NCBI RefSeq assembly: GCF_014931605.1
Contig: NZ_CP053382.1
Coordinates: forward strand, 3,286,001 to 3,350,000
Length of the DNA stretch: 64,000 nucleotides
Source of the DNA: Halomonas sp. MCCC 1A13316
Lineage (GTDB): Bacteria > Pseudomonadota > Gammaproteobacteria > Pseudomonadales > Halomonadaceae
Direction: 5' to 3'
Below, one piece after another: positions 36,323 to 47,787 of this stretch. Position 1 is the first letter of the stretch. Each line of letters starts with the position of its first letter. A program made the translations under genes and the position numbers. Below the pieces are notes generated by a model, which saw only the letters and a list, made by a program, of their open reading frames with translations, searched no databases and was not told the DNA's origin.

Positions 36323-36757
36323 ATGAAACGCGCCCCATTGATCAGCCCGGAACTCCTCGAGCGCATCGTCAATGCCTCGGAGGATGGCATCGTGGTCGCC
36401 GAGCAGGAAGGTGACGAGAACATTCTCATCTACGTCAACCAAGGCTTCGAGCGGCTCACCGGCTACAGTACCGACGAGATTCTCTACCAGGACTGCCGCT
36501 TCCTGCAGGGCAAAGATCGCGATCAGCCGGCGCTGGCCAATATACGCAAGGCCCTGGGCGAGGGGCGCTCTTGTCGCGAAGTCCTGCGCAACTACCGCAA
36601 GGACGGCACCATGTTCTGGAACGAGCTGTCGATCACCCCGGTTTTCGATGCCGACGACAACCTGACCTATTTCATCGGCGTGCAGAAGGACGTCACGGAG
36701 CGCATCGAGGCCCAGATGGAGCTGGAACGGCTCAAGGCCGAACACGGCCTCGGCTGA
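36323..36757 (+). CDS. Short LOV-domain blue-light photoreceptor
   Basis: A 144-residue single PAS/LOV protein. It has the photoactive motif YQDCRFLQG with adduct-forming Cys58, the FMN-contacting Asn90 and Asn100 in NYRKDGTMFWN, and Gln121 in YFIGVQKDVT that senses the flavin. A helical tail (about 122-144) would serve as dimer coil. Length and motif are those of the short LOV proteins PpSB1/PpSB2 of Pseudomonas putida, which have no fused output domain. No obvious partner regulator adjoins it; MFS and PA3496-like genes flank it. Confidence 0.92.
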   Translation: MKRAPLISPELLERIVNASEDGIVVAEQEGDENILIYVNQGFERLTGYSTDEILYQDCRFLQGKDRDQPALANIRKALGEGRSCREVLRNYRKDGTMFWNELSITPVFDADDNLTYFIGVQKDVTERIEAQMELERLKAEHGLG

Positions 36758-36941
36758 TACGCCGCGGTGTTGTAAAAAAATTTCCTCCAGAGCTTGCTCT
36801 CGACCTCTCCCGGATATATATAGCCGTCAGGTGCCAGCGTTTGGTGCCGATGGCGCTTCAGGTCCGTCGCTTCGGACGCGAAGCGAATGTGCTATACGTC
36901 GATCGCCGAGCGGTCGACACCGGGCCATGGGAGGATTTCGC

Positions 36942-37160
36942 ATGAGCCATGAACCCCTTGTCAGCGACACTCACGACGACGAGCAAGACTTCCTCGAAGC
37001 GGTGAACGACGATGAGTACGTTCGCCCCCGCGCCTCCAGCCGCGCCGACACCCTGCGTGCCCGACGACGCGTCGAGGCCCTGCTGGAAGAGCGACGCCTG
37101 CAGCGCGCCATCGAAGACGATTGGATGCTGCTCGGTGAAGAGGAGGAAGAAGAGGAATAG
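36942..37160 (+). CDS. PA3496-family small acidic protein
   Basis: A 72-residue charged protein: an acidic N-terminal arm (DDEQDFLEAVNDDEY), a basic helix (RARRRVEALLEERRLQRAIED) and a run of eight Glu (broken once) at the end. It matches the small PA3496 family, sometimes labelled putative envelope integrity protein. GGGAGG lies before the ATG. Role unknown. Confidence 0.7.
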   Translation: MSHEPLVSDTHDDEQDFLEAVNDDEYVRPRASSRADTLRARRRVEALLEERRLQRAIEDDWMLLGEEEEEEE

Positions 37161-37176
37161 GCAATATCCTCTCGCT

Positions 37177-37200
37177 ACGAGGCATCCACGGATGCCTCGT
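37177..37200. terminator. Stem-loop after the PA3496-like gene
   Basis: ACGAGGCATCC pairs with GGATGCCTCGT, 11 bp with minimal loop. No T-run follows on the plus strand, so termination is uncertain. Confidence 0.45.
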
Positions 37201-37329
37201 CAAGCAAGGCTGTCTTCGAACCACGCCAAAATGCCTGCCCACGTGGCGCCAAGCACCACAGCGCTGGCCTTTGCCCGGTACGGCCACTATCATCGTGGCC
37301 ACTGAAACCCTCAACCCCAGTGGAATTCC

Positions 37330-38991
<1,662 letters not shown>

Positions 38992-39009
38992 TTCACGCGC
39001 CATTCGGCT

Positions 39010-39047
39010 AAGAACGAGGCCTCGCATCAGCGAGGCCTCGTTCTTTT
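39010..39047 (+). terminator. Intrinsic terminator of ettA
   Basis: A 16-bp perfect stem, 39010-39025 with 39030-39045, loop ATCA, running into TTCTTTT. It starts 18 bp after the ettA stop. Confidence 0.92.
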
Positions 39048-39094
39048 CACTTGCTTCTCCTGGAGAGAGAACTAATCGCTGAGTGGCATCCTCG

Positions 39095-39253
39095 TCACGG
39101 TCGCCGCCCGGTGATCAGCGAGACGATGAACAGCACGATGAACAGGAAGAACAGGATTTGAGCGATGGTGGTGGCCGCACCGGCGATACCGGTGAAACCG
39201 AGCACCCCCGCAATGATGGCGATGATCAGGAACAGCATTGCATTGCCGAGCAT
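39095..39253 (-). CDS. DUF1328 small membrane protein (YtjA-like)
   Basis: A 52-residue protein starting [14 protein letters not shown] with two hydrophobic helices (about 5-22 and 28-45) and a GITGIAGAA-like turn, typical of DUF1328. GGAGG lies 6 nt before the ATG at 39253. Often induced by stress; exact role unknown. Confidence 0.88.
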   Translation of the reverse strand: MLGNAMLFLIIAIIAGVLGFTGIAGAATTIAQILFFLFIVLFIVSLITGRRP

Positions 39254-39415
39254 AACAGACCTCCTTGACTGTCTTGGCGCCATCCCAGGCGCAGTTACCC
39301 AATCAGGTGTCTTTCAGACTTGCGTGAGCTGACCGAATCGTCAAGTTACTGCAGGTTACGCCTTGTATCCGATACGGTTCCAGAGAGAAAACATTCACCT
39401 CTCGGTGACAGCGCA

Positions 39416-40330
39416 TCAGTACAAACCCGGCTCCCCCTTCGGCCGGGTCTTGAAGCGCCGATGTAGCCACATGTACTGTTCCGGATGCTTGCTTATCGCC
39501 TGCTCGATGAAGGCATTGACCCGCGTCGCGTCACTCACTTCATCGTTGCCGGGAAAGCCTTCGAGGGCCGGCTGGCACTCGATGGTATAGGTACTGTCGT
39601 CAGGATTGCGATGAAACATCAGCGGGACCACGGCAGCCCCCGTCATCCGCGCGATCTTGGCCGTCAGGCGTATCGTCGCCGCCTCTACGCCGAACAATGG
39701 GGCGAAGACACTGACGCTGCGGCCGAAATCCTGATCCGGCGAGTACCAGACCGAATGCCCCTCATTGAGCCGGCGCACCACGCCGCGCAAGTCGTGACGA
39801 TCGATCGTCTCGCCGAAGATGCGGCTGCGCCCCCGGGTCATGAAGCGGTCGAACAGCGGGTTGTTGTGCGGTCGGTAGACGGCATCGCTAGTGAAGTAGA
39901 GCGAGTGCAGCGCACCGCCCAGATCCAGCGTCGAGAAGTGTATGCCAACGATAAGCACGCCCTTGCCCCTGGCACGAGCCTGCTCCATGTGATGCCGCCC
40001 CTTGAAGGTCACCCGGTGCCGAAGATGCCTGGGGTCGCGACACCATCCCGTAGCGGTCTCGAGAAGACCGATGCCGTTGGCCTTGAAGGTATCGCGAGCC
40101 AGCCGGTCGCGCTGTGTATCGCTGAGTTCGGGAAAACAGAGACGCAAATTGGTAGCGACGATATGCCTGCGACGCGGCACCGCCCACCAGGCCAGCAGCC
40201 CGAGCCCCCGCCCGATGGCCAGCTTCAGCCGCCATGGCAGCCAGGCCGCCAACCACATGCAACCAATGGCCAGCCAGGCAGGCCAGTAGCGAGGATGAGC
40301 GTAGGAAGCGGGCCAGTTACGCTTGGACAT
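39416..40330 (-). CDS. lpxL: LpxL/HtrB-type lipid A acyltransferase
   Basis: A 304-residue inner-membrane enzyme that adds a secondary acyl chain to Kdo-lipid IVA. One N-terminal hydrophobic segment (about 15-50) and the HX4D motif HFSTLD (about 130-135) followed by the YRPHNNPLFDRF region of LpxL-type enzymes. Length normal. Located 44 bp after the alr start region on the same strand. LpxL or LpxM cannot be told apart safely here. Confidence 0.85.
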   Translation of the reverse strand: MSKRNWPASYAHPRYWPAWLAIGCMWLAAWLPWRLKLAIGRGLGLLAWWAVPRRRHIVATNLRLCFPELSDTQRDRLARDTFKANGIGLLETATGWCRDPRHLRHRVTFKGRHHMEQARARGKGVLIVGIHFSTLDLGGALHSLYFTSDAVYRPHNNPLFDRFMTRGRSRIFGETIDRHDLRGVVRRLNEGHSVWYSPDQDFGRSVSVFAPLFGVEAATIRLTAKIARMTGAAVVPLMFHRNPDDSTYTIECQPALEGFPGNDEVSDATRVNAFIEQAISKHPEQYMWLHRRFKTRPKGEPGLY

Positions 40331-40374
40331 ACAGGATTCCGTTCAGCTCGGGTTGGGGCGAAGGCAACCGGCGC

Positions 40375-41493
40375 TCAAGCGCGCCGCCGATAGCGTCTGG
40401 GCACCCGAGGGAGGATGCCGGTCAGCAGCGTATAGCTGATGGTATCGCAATACCGGGCCACCTCGTCGACCGAGAGTATTGCACCATGCCGCGACCTTCC
40501 CCACAGCACTACCTCGGTGCCGATGTCGGCCTCGGGAATATCGGTAACGTCCACCGTCAACATGTCCATCGAGACCTTGCCGGCCAGCGCCGTGCGTTGC
40601 CCGGCCACCAGCACCGGGGTGCCATCGACGGCATGCCGATCATAACCGTCACCATAACCGCAGGCCACCACCGCAATGCGCGACGCTCGCGGCGCTCGCC
40701 AGCGGCCGGCATAACCCACCGGTTCACCTGCGGACAAATCGCGCAGGGCGATGATCTCGGAGCGCAGCGTCATGACCGGCTCGAGCCGGCGGCTGGCTGC
40801 GCTGGGCTGCTCCAGCGGATCGCTGCCATACAGCATCACGCCGGGGCGAACCCAGCTACCATGGGCCTGAGGACTTACCAGGGTAGCCGGCGAATTGGCC
40901 AGGCACAGCGGGGCGCCGAGACGCTCGGACAGTGCCCGCATGCATTCAAGTTGTTGGTCGAAATAAACCGAGTCGAGCGCATCGGCGGTGGCGAAGTGGC
41001 TCATCAGTTGCAGGTCGGTGGCGTATTGCGATGCAGAGACCAGGCGAGCCCACACTGCCGGTACCTGTTCGGGAGGAAAACCCAGCCGATGCATGCCGGA
41101 ATCGACCTTGAGCCATACCGGAATCGGCCGGGACGGCCGGTAGGACAAAAGGGCATCGACTTGCCATTCGCTATGCACCGCCATCCATAAGCCCAGTGCC
41201 TCGACGCGACTCAATTCCTGCGCCTCGAAGATGCCCTCGAGCAGCACGATCGGCGTTTCAATGCCCCCCTTGCGAAGGGCTTCGGCTTCTTCCAGGCAAG
41301 CCACGGCGAAAGCTGGCGGGCGCTGGCCTTCGGGCAAAGACTCCAGAGCGCTGGCGCTCTCCACTGCACCATGGCCGTAGGCATCGGCCTTGATCACGGC
41401 CAGGGCCCGGCTATGGCTCGCCAATTCACGGGCCAGCGCATAATTGTGACACAGGGCATCAAGATCGATATCGGCAACCAGCGGCCTGGCCAT
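40375..41493 (-). CDS. alr: Alanine racemase
   Basis: Supplies D-alanine for peptidoglycan. A 372-residue PLP enzyme of normal length: PLP lysine Lys35 in VIKADAYGHG, a PLP-binding barrel (about 10-235), and a C-terminal beta domain with the second catalytic Tyr region around EPVGYAGRW (about 258). The downstream DMLTVDVTDIP segment is typical. Whether it is biosynthetic (Alr) or catabolic (DadX) is not clear; no dadA neighbours it. Confidence 0.93.
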   Translation of the reverse strand: MARPLVADIDLDALCHNYALARELASHSRALAVIKADAYGHGAVESASALESLPEGQRPPAFAVACLEEAEALRKGGIETPIVLLEGIFEAQELSRVEALGLWMAVHSEWQVDALLSYRPSRPIPVWLKVDSGMHRLGFPPEQVPAVWARLVSASQYATDLQLMSHFATADALDSVYFDQQLECMRALSERLGAPLCLANSPATLVSPQAHGSWVRPGVMLYGSDPLEQPSAASRRLEPVMTLRSEIIALRDLSAGEPVGYAGRWRAPRASRIAVVACGYGDGYDRHAVDGTPVLVAGQRTALAGKVSMDMLTVDVTDIPEADIGTEVVLWGRSRHGAILSVDEVARYCDTISYTLLTGILPRVPRRYRRRA

Positions 41494-41556
41494 GGCAACC
41501 TCCTACACAGAGCAAAACAGCGCAAGATTATCTTTTATATTCCAAGTCATTTCACG

Positions 41557-41581
41557 AAAAAAACCACCGACTTATCGGTGG
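41557..41581 (-). terminator. Intrinsic terminator of tolC
   Basis: CCACCGA (41564-41570) and TCGGTGG (41575-41581), loop CTTA, followed on the minus strand by seven T (41557-41563). It is 43 bp beyond the tolC stop. Confidence 0.92.
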
Positions 41582-41623
41582 CTTGTAGCATTAAGTACTT
41601 TAATATCTCAAATTATCAGTAGT

Positions 41624-43075
41624 TCATCGGAAGGGCACCTGCGGGCGCTCGCCGATATTCATGACAGAATCGTCGTTGGCCTCATCGGGCAATCCCAGCA
41701 ACACTCGCTCCTTCTCGGAGAGCCAGGCGTTGACGGCCTGTATCGATTCCGGCCCGAGCAGCCCTGCCTCTTGCTGCAACTGCAGCAGACCGAGAACATA
41801 GTCGTAGCGCGCCTCGGCATGCTCTGCGATGGCATTGAACAGGTTCTGTTCGGCATTGAGCACATCGACGATATTGCGTGTACCCACCTCGTAGCCCGAT
41901 CGCGTTGCCTCAAGGGCGCTCTGGTTGGAAACAATCGCCTGACGTCGTGCCTCGACCGTTTCCACATCGTTGTTCACTTGCGTAAACAATGAGCGCACCT
42001 GCTGGATGGTATCGCGCCGCTGGGCCTCGAAGTCGTATTGACTGGCCTCGAGCAAAAAGCCGCTCTGACGAATCTGCGCCTGGGTCGAACCACCGGTGTA
42101 GAGTGGCAGGCTGGCGCGAAGACCGACCTGGCTCTCAGACTGGTGGTTGGTCCCGTTGCGGTCGGTATCCGACCAGCCATAGTTGGCGAAGGCCGACACT
42201 ACCGGGAGCTGACCGGCCCGAGCGACATCGACACTGCTGCGCGCCACCTCGACGCCGGCCTCGGCTGCCAGCACCAAGGGGCTGTTGTCCATGGCCAGCT
42301 CCACCCACTCCTCACGATCCGCCGGCACGGGACGGTCAATCGGCACCTCGTCATCCAGTGCCTCGATGCTGTCATAGCGATGCCCTGTCAGGCGCTCCAG
42401 TGCCTCGAAGCTGACCTGCATGGCCCCTTCGGCGGCGAGGCGTTGGGCCCGGGCCAGGTCATAGGAGGCCTGGGCCTCGTGGACGTCGGTAATCGCGATC
42501 AGCCCCACCTCGAAACGCTCCTGCGCCTGTTCAAGTTGTCGGCTGATGGCGGTTTCCTGGGCGCGACGCGCGCTGAGCACATCGTGGGCCCGAAGAATCT
42601 CGAAGTAGGCGTTGGCCACGCTGAAGAGCAACTGCTGAGCGGCCGCATCGACACCCAGGGCATCCCGGTCGATTTCACGCTCGGCCCGCTCCAGTTGGGC
42701 TCGACGGGTCGGGTCGTAGAGCGCTTGCTCGGCGTCAAGACTCAGGCTAGCGCTGTTGACGGTATCTTCGGTCTCGAAGGCTTCGGCCGGCACGCCGGGA
42801 AACTGGGTTCCCTCGTTGGCACTGGAGTAGATACGAGAGTGACTCGCACTCCCTCCCACGGATATCTGGGGCAAAAGGGCGCCGCGCTGTACGTCCCGCG
42901 CAGCCTCCGTGGCCTGGAAGCTGGCCTGAGTGGATGACAGTTCGGCGTCGTTGGCCAGCGCATCCTGAGCAATGGTCCAGAGATCGGCGGCCTGGGCATT
43001 GCCAATCATGAGGCAACCCATCAGAGCGGCCAGTCCGTGACGTGGAAGGCGTCGTGCGAAAGGTGGGCGAAGCAT
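41624..43075 (-). CDS. tolC: TolC-family outer-membrane channel
   Basis: A 483-residue outer-membrane protein with signal peptide (about 1-29, ending GNAQA) and two repeats of an outer-membrane efflux domain (about 35-220 and 245-435) rich in long helices and in the YDVGTRNIVDVLNAEQN-like motif (here EVGTRNIVDVLNAEQNLF). It serves efflux pumps and type I secretion, so it is the most likely outer-membrane partner of the exporter at 23322-26493. Followed by a strong terminator. Confidence 0.9.
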   Translation of the reverse strand: MLRPPFARRLPRHGLAALMGCLMIGNAQAADLWTIAQDALANDAELSSTQASFQATEAARDVQRGALLPQISVGGSASHSRIYSSANEGTQFPGVPAEAFETEDTVNSASLSLDAEQALYDPTRRAQLERAEREIDRDALGVDAAAQQLLFSVANAYFEILRAHDVLSARRAQETAISRQLEQAQERFEVGLIAITDVHEAQASYDLARAQRLAAEGAMQVSFEALERLTGHRYDSIEALDDEVPIDRPVPADREEWVELAMDNSPLVLAAEAGVEVARSSVDVARAGQLPVVSAFANYGWSDTDRNGTNHQSESQVGLRASLPLYTGGSTQAQIRQSGFLLEASQYDFEAQRRDTIQQVRSLFTQVNNDVETVEARRQAIVSNQSALEATRSGYEVGTRNIVDVLNAEQNLFNAIAEHAEARYDYVLGLLQLQQEAGLLGPESIQAVNAWLSEKERVLLGLPDEANDDSVMNIGERPQVPFR

Positions 43076-43146
43076 GTGTTCTTGTCCCCTATTCGTCCCT
43101 GCATGATAAGGAGGCTAATGATATCCCATCAGCATGCAGAAAATAT

Positions 43147-43170
43147 GCAGCCGACCTGAGGGTCGGCTGC
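43147..43170. terminator. Stem-loop terminator after rpoS
   Basis: GCAGCCGACC pairs with GGTCGGCTGC around TGAG. It lies 21 bp beyond the rpoS stop; on the minus strand ATATTTT follows, on the plus strand CTTTTT, so it may act in both directions. Confidence 0.85.
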
Positions 43171-43190
43171 CTTTTTACCAAACGCAATGA

Positions 43191-44177
43191 TTACTCGTTG
43201 AAGATGTTGTCCATCGAGAGGCCTTGCTTCTCGAGTACGCGGCGCAGCTTCTTGAGCGCCTCTACCTGTATCTGGCGCACCCGCTCGCGGGTCAGGCCGA
43301 TCTCATCGCCGACCTCCTCCAGGGTCGCAGCCTCGTGGCCGCGTAATCCGAAGCGCCGCACGACCACTTCCATCTGCTTCTCGGTCAACTCCGCCAGCCA
43401 CTCGTCAACGTGCTGCTTGACATCGACGTCGACCAGCGACGACTCGGGGCCCTGCTCGTTGTCGTCGGCCAGGGTCTCGATCAGCGGCTTGTCGCTGTCG
43501 CCGCCCATGGGATAGTCCACCGAGGAGACGCGCTCGTTGAGCCCCATCATCTTCTTCACCGCCTCGACCGGTTTGTCGAGATGATCGGCAATCTCTTCCG
43601 GCGTGGCCTCGTGATCCAGCTTTTGGGTCAGCTCACGTGCCGCCCGTAGATAGATGTTGAGCTCCTTGACGACGTGGATCGGCAGCCGGATGGTGCGGGT
43701 CTGGTTCATCAGCGCCCGCTCGATGGTTTGACGGATCCACCAGGTGGCGTAAGTGGAGAAGCGGAAGCCCCGCTCGGGGTCGAACTTCTCCACTGCACGA
43801 ATCAGACCGAGGTTTCCCTCCTCGATCAAATCGAGCAGTGTCAGTCCGCGGTTGAGATAGCGCCGAGCGATCTTGACCACCAGGCGCAGGTTCGATTCGA
43901 TCATCCTCGCCCGGCCTGCGGGGTCGCCCTTCTGAGCCAGGCGGCCGTAGTACACCTCCTCCTCGGGCGTCAGCAGGGGCGAGAATCCGATCTCGTTGAG
44001 ATAGATCTGAGTGGCGTCTAGGCTGTGGTGGTAGTGCTTGTCCTCGCGACTCAGCGCCTTTTCGAAGGCGGCCTCATCGTCACTGGCCGAATTGTCCGAA
44101 TCCGTCTCGAGGTCCTGTTCGGCCTCGGTGACGTCATCGAGATCAACATCCTGAAGGTCCCGTTCAAGCATGCTCAT
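43191..44177 (-). CDS. rpoS: RNA polymerase sigma factor RpoS
   Basis: Stationary-phase and general stress sigma factor. The 328-residue protein has region 1.2-2.4 (about 55-190, with [33 protein letters not shown] and [17 protein letters not shown]), region 3 and region 4.2 ([20 protein letters not shown]). The acidic N-terminal arm is usual. It lies downstream of nlpD on the same strand, the standard position where rpoS promoters lie inside nlpD. Confidence 0.97.
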   Translation of the reverse strand: MSMLERDLQDVDLDDVTEAEQDLETDSDNSASDDEAAFEKALSREDKHYHHSLDATQIYLNEIGFSPLLTPEEEVYYGRLAQKGDPAGRARMIESNLRLVVKIARRYLNRGLTLLDLIEEGNLGLIRAVEKFDPERGFRFSTYATWWIRQTIERALMNQTRTIRLPIHVVKELNIYLRAARELTQKLDHEATPEEIADHLDKPVEAVKKMMGLNERVSSVDYPMGGDSDKPLIETLADDNEQGPESSLVDVDVKQHVDEWLAELTEKQMEVVVRRFGLRGHEAATLEEVGDEIGLTRERVRQIQVEALKKLRRVLEKQGLSMDNIFNE

Positions 44178-44320
44178 CGGTTGCTACCCCGTGGTTTCGT
44201 CCTGAAATGCCTGTTCTCTGGCATGGCTTACAGCACGCAGAGTTCTATTTGTTATGACTCCTCGTGATACCCATCGGTACCAATGCCCACCTGTGACGTC
44301 CCGACGGCAACACGGTACTG

Positions 44321-45394
44321 CTAGCGTTCCGGCAGGTATTTCAGGGGGTCTTGAGGCTGGCCATCCTTGCGCACCTCGAAGTGCAGCCTGGCGCTTTCGG
44401 CATCGCTATCGCCCATATTGGCGATCACCTGACCGGCCTCGACCACATCGTTCTCCGTCACTTGGAGGCTGTCGTTGTGGGCATAGGCGCTCAGATACTG
44501 GTCGTTGTGCTTGAGCAGGATGAGGTTGCCGTAGCCCCTCACCCCACTACCGGCATAGACAACGATACCGGGTCCTGCTGCTCTGACAGGTTGCCCCTTT
44601 TGCCCGGCGATATCAATGCCGGCGGTGATGCTTCCTCCTTCACCGAAACGACCCACCAGTTCACCGTCGGTGGGCCACTGCCAGGCGACTTCACCGACCG
44701 GTGTATAGGTACGACCACTGCTCTCGGGCTGACGTTCCGGCTCACCTGCCACTTGGGTGCCGGCGTCCACCTCGGGCTGGGCTTCCGGCTCCTGCTCCTG
44801 CTCGGGCGGCGTCTGGGGCTCGGAGTCGGGCTGCACGGCAGCGGCCGCTTCGGGCTCGACGCTCGGCTCAGGCTGCGTCGGTGGCTCCGGCTGGGCCGGC
44901 ACATCGGCAATCGTCTGCGCGCCCGCTACCGCAGTATCGCTGGGAACGCTCGTATCCCCCGCGAGAGGCTCGGCAGTCAGTCTGCGGTTGCGTTCGATGG
45001 CTTCCTCGTCAGGCAGCAGCCAGTCGTCATCGCTCGATTGGGTCGCGCTACCGCCACCGAGCGCTGTAGCCGTCGCTACCTGGCCGCCTCCCAGCTCAGC
45101 AGAGCTGGCCTCACCGCCAGGTGCAGCCTCGCCCTCGCCCAGGCGCAACTGCTGGCCGGGCTGGATGCGGTAAGGCGGACTGATCTGGTTGAGCCTGGCC
45201 AGGTCGCGATAGTCCATGTCATGGCGCCAGGCGATGCCATACAGAGTATCGCCGGCCTCGACCGTGTACTGGCTGGCTGGCGACCGCTCGCGGCTCACCG
45301 AAAGGTCGCGAACCTGAGGGGTGGAATACTCCTGCTGGGCGACGCAGCCGGTCATGGCCATGGCAACGGCCGAGACGAGAAATACCTTACGCAT
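44321..45394 (-). CDS. nlpD: NlpD-type LysM/M23 lipoprotein
   Basis: A 357-residue outer-membrane lipoprotein that activates the amidase AmiC at the division septum. Signal with lipobox MTGC (Cys17), a LysM domain (about 42-86, YTVEAGDTLYGIAWRHDMDYRDLARLNQI), a long Pro/Glu/Gln-rich linker (about 110-225) and an M23 domain (about 240-355) with incomplete metal ligands (GIDIAG), as in NlpD activators. It overlaps the DUF368 gene by 8 bp and precedes rpoS by 143 bp. Confidence 0.93.
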   Translation of the reverse strand: MRKVFLVSAVAMAMTGCVAQQEYSTPQVRDLSVSRERSPASQYTVEAGDTLYGIAWRHDMDYRDLARLNQISPPYRIQPGQQLRLGEGEAAPGGEASSAELGGGQVATATALGGGSATQSSDDDWLLPDEEAIERNRRLTAEPLAGDTSVPSDTAVAGAQTIADVPAQPEPPTQPEPSVEPEAAAAVQPDSEPQTPPEQEQEPEAQPEVDAGTQVAGEPERQPESSGRTYTPVGEVAWQWPTDGELVGRFGEGGSITAGIDIAGQKGQPVRAAGPGIVVYAGSGVRGYGNLILLKHNDQYLSAYAHNDSLQVTENDVVEAGQVIANMGDSDAESARLHFEVRKDGQPQDPLKYLPER

Positions 45395-46373
45395 TGGAGC
45401 CCTCCTCCTTGTCAGATGATTTATGAGAGCCGTTCCCTGCCTGGCCGGGCCTACTCCCTCCCGAATGACGACCCAACGCCAGCACCAGGGCTGCCCCGAC
45501 CACCATGGCGACCACGACGGGCACCAGCAAGCCGGGCTCCCCGGTCAGGTTGGCGTAGTCGCCAGGCATCAGGTAGCGGTAATCGAGAGGAATTACCTGG
45601 TCATCGGGCCCGAGCTGATAGCGTACCAGCTCGCGCCAGGGCCACAGCACCGGCAGTGAGCCGACGATAAAGCCAATCAAGAGTTGCAGGGTCGCGGTGT
45701 GATAATGGCGCAGCAACCAGGAGAGCAGCCGTGAAAAACCGAACAGGCCGATCAGGCATCCCACGGCGAAGGTCGCAAGCAACGCCAGGTCGAAGCTGCG
45801 AATCCCCTGCATCACGGTGCCGTAGAGCCCCATGCTCAACAGCAGGAAACTACCTGACACGCCCGGCAGCAGCAAAGCACTGATGGCAATTGCGCCGCCG
45901 ACGACCAACACCAGAGAGGGGCTGCCCAACTGGGTGACCAGCGGCATCAGCGACGGTAAGCCATGTGCCAGCAACAGGCCCATTACCAACGGGATCAGAT
46001 GCCATAGTTTCCAGTCGGCTGGATGGCGGCTCACCACGATGGCCGAGGCCGCCACCAGGCCGAAGAAGAAGCCGTTGAGCAGCAACGGGTAGCCACCCAT
46101 GAGCCAGACGACCAGATGCGCCACGCTGACCAGGCTTACCCCGATTCCGAATAACAGCGGAATGACGAAGGTCAGGTTGAGGTGGGTGGCGAGCCCCGCC
46201 AGCCCGCCGCGGCGCCAGGCCGTGAAAGCACTGGGGCCAAACTGCTTGATGGTATTGATGAGTTCCTCGTAGATGCCGGTGACGAAGGCAATGGTACCGC
46301 CGGACACCCCGGGCACGGCATCGGCCGCCCCCATGCCGGCGCCCTTGAGGAAGACACTTAATTGTCGCTTCAA
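45387..46373 (-). CDS. DUF368 protein, probable undecaprenyl-phosphate translocase (PopT-like)
   Basis: A 328-residue inner-membrane protein with about nine helices and the twin family motifs PGVSGGT (about 22) and PGVSGSF (about 175). DUF368 proteins are established as recyclers of undecaprenyl phosphate to the cytoplasmic face for cell-wall synthesis. Start overlaps the pcm stop by 4 bp. Its place between pcm and nlpD ties it to envelope genes. Confidence 0.85.
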   Translation of the reverse strand: MKRQLSVFLKGAGMGAADAVPGVSGGTIAFVTGIYEELINTIKQFGPSAFTAWRRGGLAGLATHLNLTFVIPLLFGIGVSLVSVAHLVVWLMGGYPLLLNGFFFGLVAASAIVVSRHPADWKLWHLIPLVMGLLLAHGLPSLMPLVTQLGSPSLVLVVGGAIAISALLLPGVSGSFLLLSMGLYGTVMQGIRSFDLALLATFAVGCLIGLFGFSRLLSWLLRHYHTATLQLLIGFIVGSLPVLWPWRELVRYQLGPDDQVIPLDYRYLMPGDYANLTGEPGLLVPVVVAMVVGAALVLALGRHSGGSRPGQAGNGSHKSSDKEEGSNA

Positions 46374-47050
46374 CGAATCACTCCTTGCAGCAGCGGCACG
46401 AAGCGCACACGTTCGAGCCGCTGAACATCATGTTGAGAGCCAGCACGTTGCACCCGGGTCAGCCACTGTTCGCCGCTTGGGTCGGCCAACGGCAGGATCA
46501 TCACGCCCTCTTCGGTAAGCTGCGAGATCAGGACCTCGGGCAGCTCGTGAGCGCAGGCGGTGAGCAGCACGACGTCGAACGGAGCCGCTTCCTGCCAGCC
46601 GTGACCGCCGTCCGCCAGACGCAGGCGTGCATTGTGCGCCTGCAACAAACGCAGCCGCTTGGCTGCCCGGTGATGCAAGGCATTGATTCGTTCGACCGAC
46701 CAGAGTTCCGGCACCAGACGCGACAGAATCAGCGTCTGGTAGCCGGAGCCGGTGCCGATCTCCAGCACGCGCCTGGGCGCCTCCTTCATCACCAGTTCGG
46801 TCATGCGCGCCACCATCCACGGCTGGGACAGGGTCTGCCCGTGACCGATGGGCAGCGAGGTATCCTCATAGGCGCGATGGGCCAGAGCCTCGTCGAGAAA
46901 GAAATGACGCGGCTCGGCGGCCATCACCCGGAGCACCCGCTCATCAACGATGCCCTGCCTGGCCAAACGCGCCACCATGCGGTCGCGAGTACGCTGCGAT
47001 GTCATGCCGACGCCGCGCAATAGTTCGGGTAGTCGCTCAGGTGAATGCAT
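46370..47050 (-). CDS. pcm: Protein-L-isoaspartate O-methyltransferase
   Basis: Repairs isoaspartyl residues in aged proteins with S-adenosylmethionine. The SAM-binding motif [11 protein letters not shown] (near residue 80) and the [16 protein letters not shown] substrate region are clear. The ATG at 47050 overlaps the surE end and gives 226 residues; an ATG at 47005 (MTSQRTRDR) matches the N-terminus of the pseudomonad protein and gives 211. Either may be used. Part of the surE-pcm-nlpD-rpoS group. Confidence 0.92.
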   Translation of the reverse strand: MHSPERLPELLRGVGMTSQRTRDRMVARLARQGIVDERVLRVMAAEPRHFFLDEALAHRAYEDTSLPIGHGQTLSQPWMVARMTELVMKEAPRRVLEIGTGSGYQTLILSRLVPELWSVERINALHHRAAKRLRLLQAHNARLRLADGGHGWQEAAPFDVVLLTACAHELPEVLISQLTEEGVMILPLADPSGEQWLTRVQRAGSQHDVQRLERVRFVPLLQGVIR

Positions 47051-47783
47051 CCAGCCAGCCCTGCACATCCGCTATGGCCGCACGCTGCGTCAGATCGGTC
47101 TGCAGCGGCGTGATCGAAACGTAGCCTGCCTCGATGGCGGCAAAGTCGGTATCGGCCCCATCATCGGCATTCTCTCCCACGGCCGCAATCCAGTAGCGTA
47201 AACGGCCGCGCGGGTCACGCACCTCCATGGGCCGCTCCGCAGGGCCGCGATAGCCCATGCGGGTCACACGGAAGCCCTGGATCTTCTCCCACGGAAGGTC
47301 GGGCACGTTGACATTGAGCAGGCTGCGCGGGGGGAGCGAAAGCTGGTCGGCCGCCCCTACCAGGCTGGCCGCCACGCGGCCCGCAGTGTCGAAATGGCGC
47401 GAACCGACCAGCGACATGGCGATGGCCGGCATGCCCAGGTTGCGGCCCTCCATGGCAGCCGCCACGGTCCCGGAGTAGAGCACGTCGTCGCCCAGGTTGC
47501 CGCCGTGATTGATTCCCGAGATCACCAGGTCCGGGCGCTCGTCCCACACCCCGTTCACGCCCAGGTAGACGCAGTCGGCCGGCGTGCCGTCGACACAGTG
47601 GAAGCCGTTGTCCAGCGAGGTCAACGCCAGCGGCCGGTTCAGGGTCAGCGAATTGCTGGCGCCGCTGCGGTCTCGGTCGGGTGCCACCACGCGCAGCCGG
47701 GCATGGGGCTCCAAGGCCTCGTACAGGGCGCGCAGGCCCGGCGCATGCACACCGTCATCGTTGGAAAGCAGGAGTCTGCGCAT
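47037..47783 (-). CDS. surE: 5'/3'-nucleotidase SurE
   Basis: Nucleotide phosphatase linked to stationary-phase survival. A 248-residue protein opening with the metal-binding LLSNDDG motif, followed by [13 protein letters not shown] and [19 protein letters not shown], all diagnostic. Lies 4 bp after truD and overlaps pcm. Confidence 0.96.
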   Translation of the reverse strand: MRRLLLSNDDGVHAPGLRALYEALEPHARLRVVAPDRDRSGASNSLTLNRPLALTSLDNGFHCVDGTPADCVYLGVNGVWDERPDLVISGINHGGNLGDDVLYSGTVAAAMEGRNLGMPAIAMSLVGSRHFDTAGRVAASLVGAADQLSLPPRSLLNVNVPDLPWEKIQGFRVTRMGYRGPAERPMEVRDPRGRLRYWIAAVGENADDGADTDFAAIEAGYVSITPLQTDLTQRAAIADVQGWLDAFT

Positions 47784-47787
47784 TCGA

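Noticed and set aside
36831..36941. Longer N-terminus for the PA3496-like protein
   Set aside because: The upstream codons are Arg/Ser-rich and lack a ribosome site; GGGAGG lies before the ATG at 36942.
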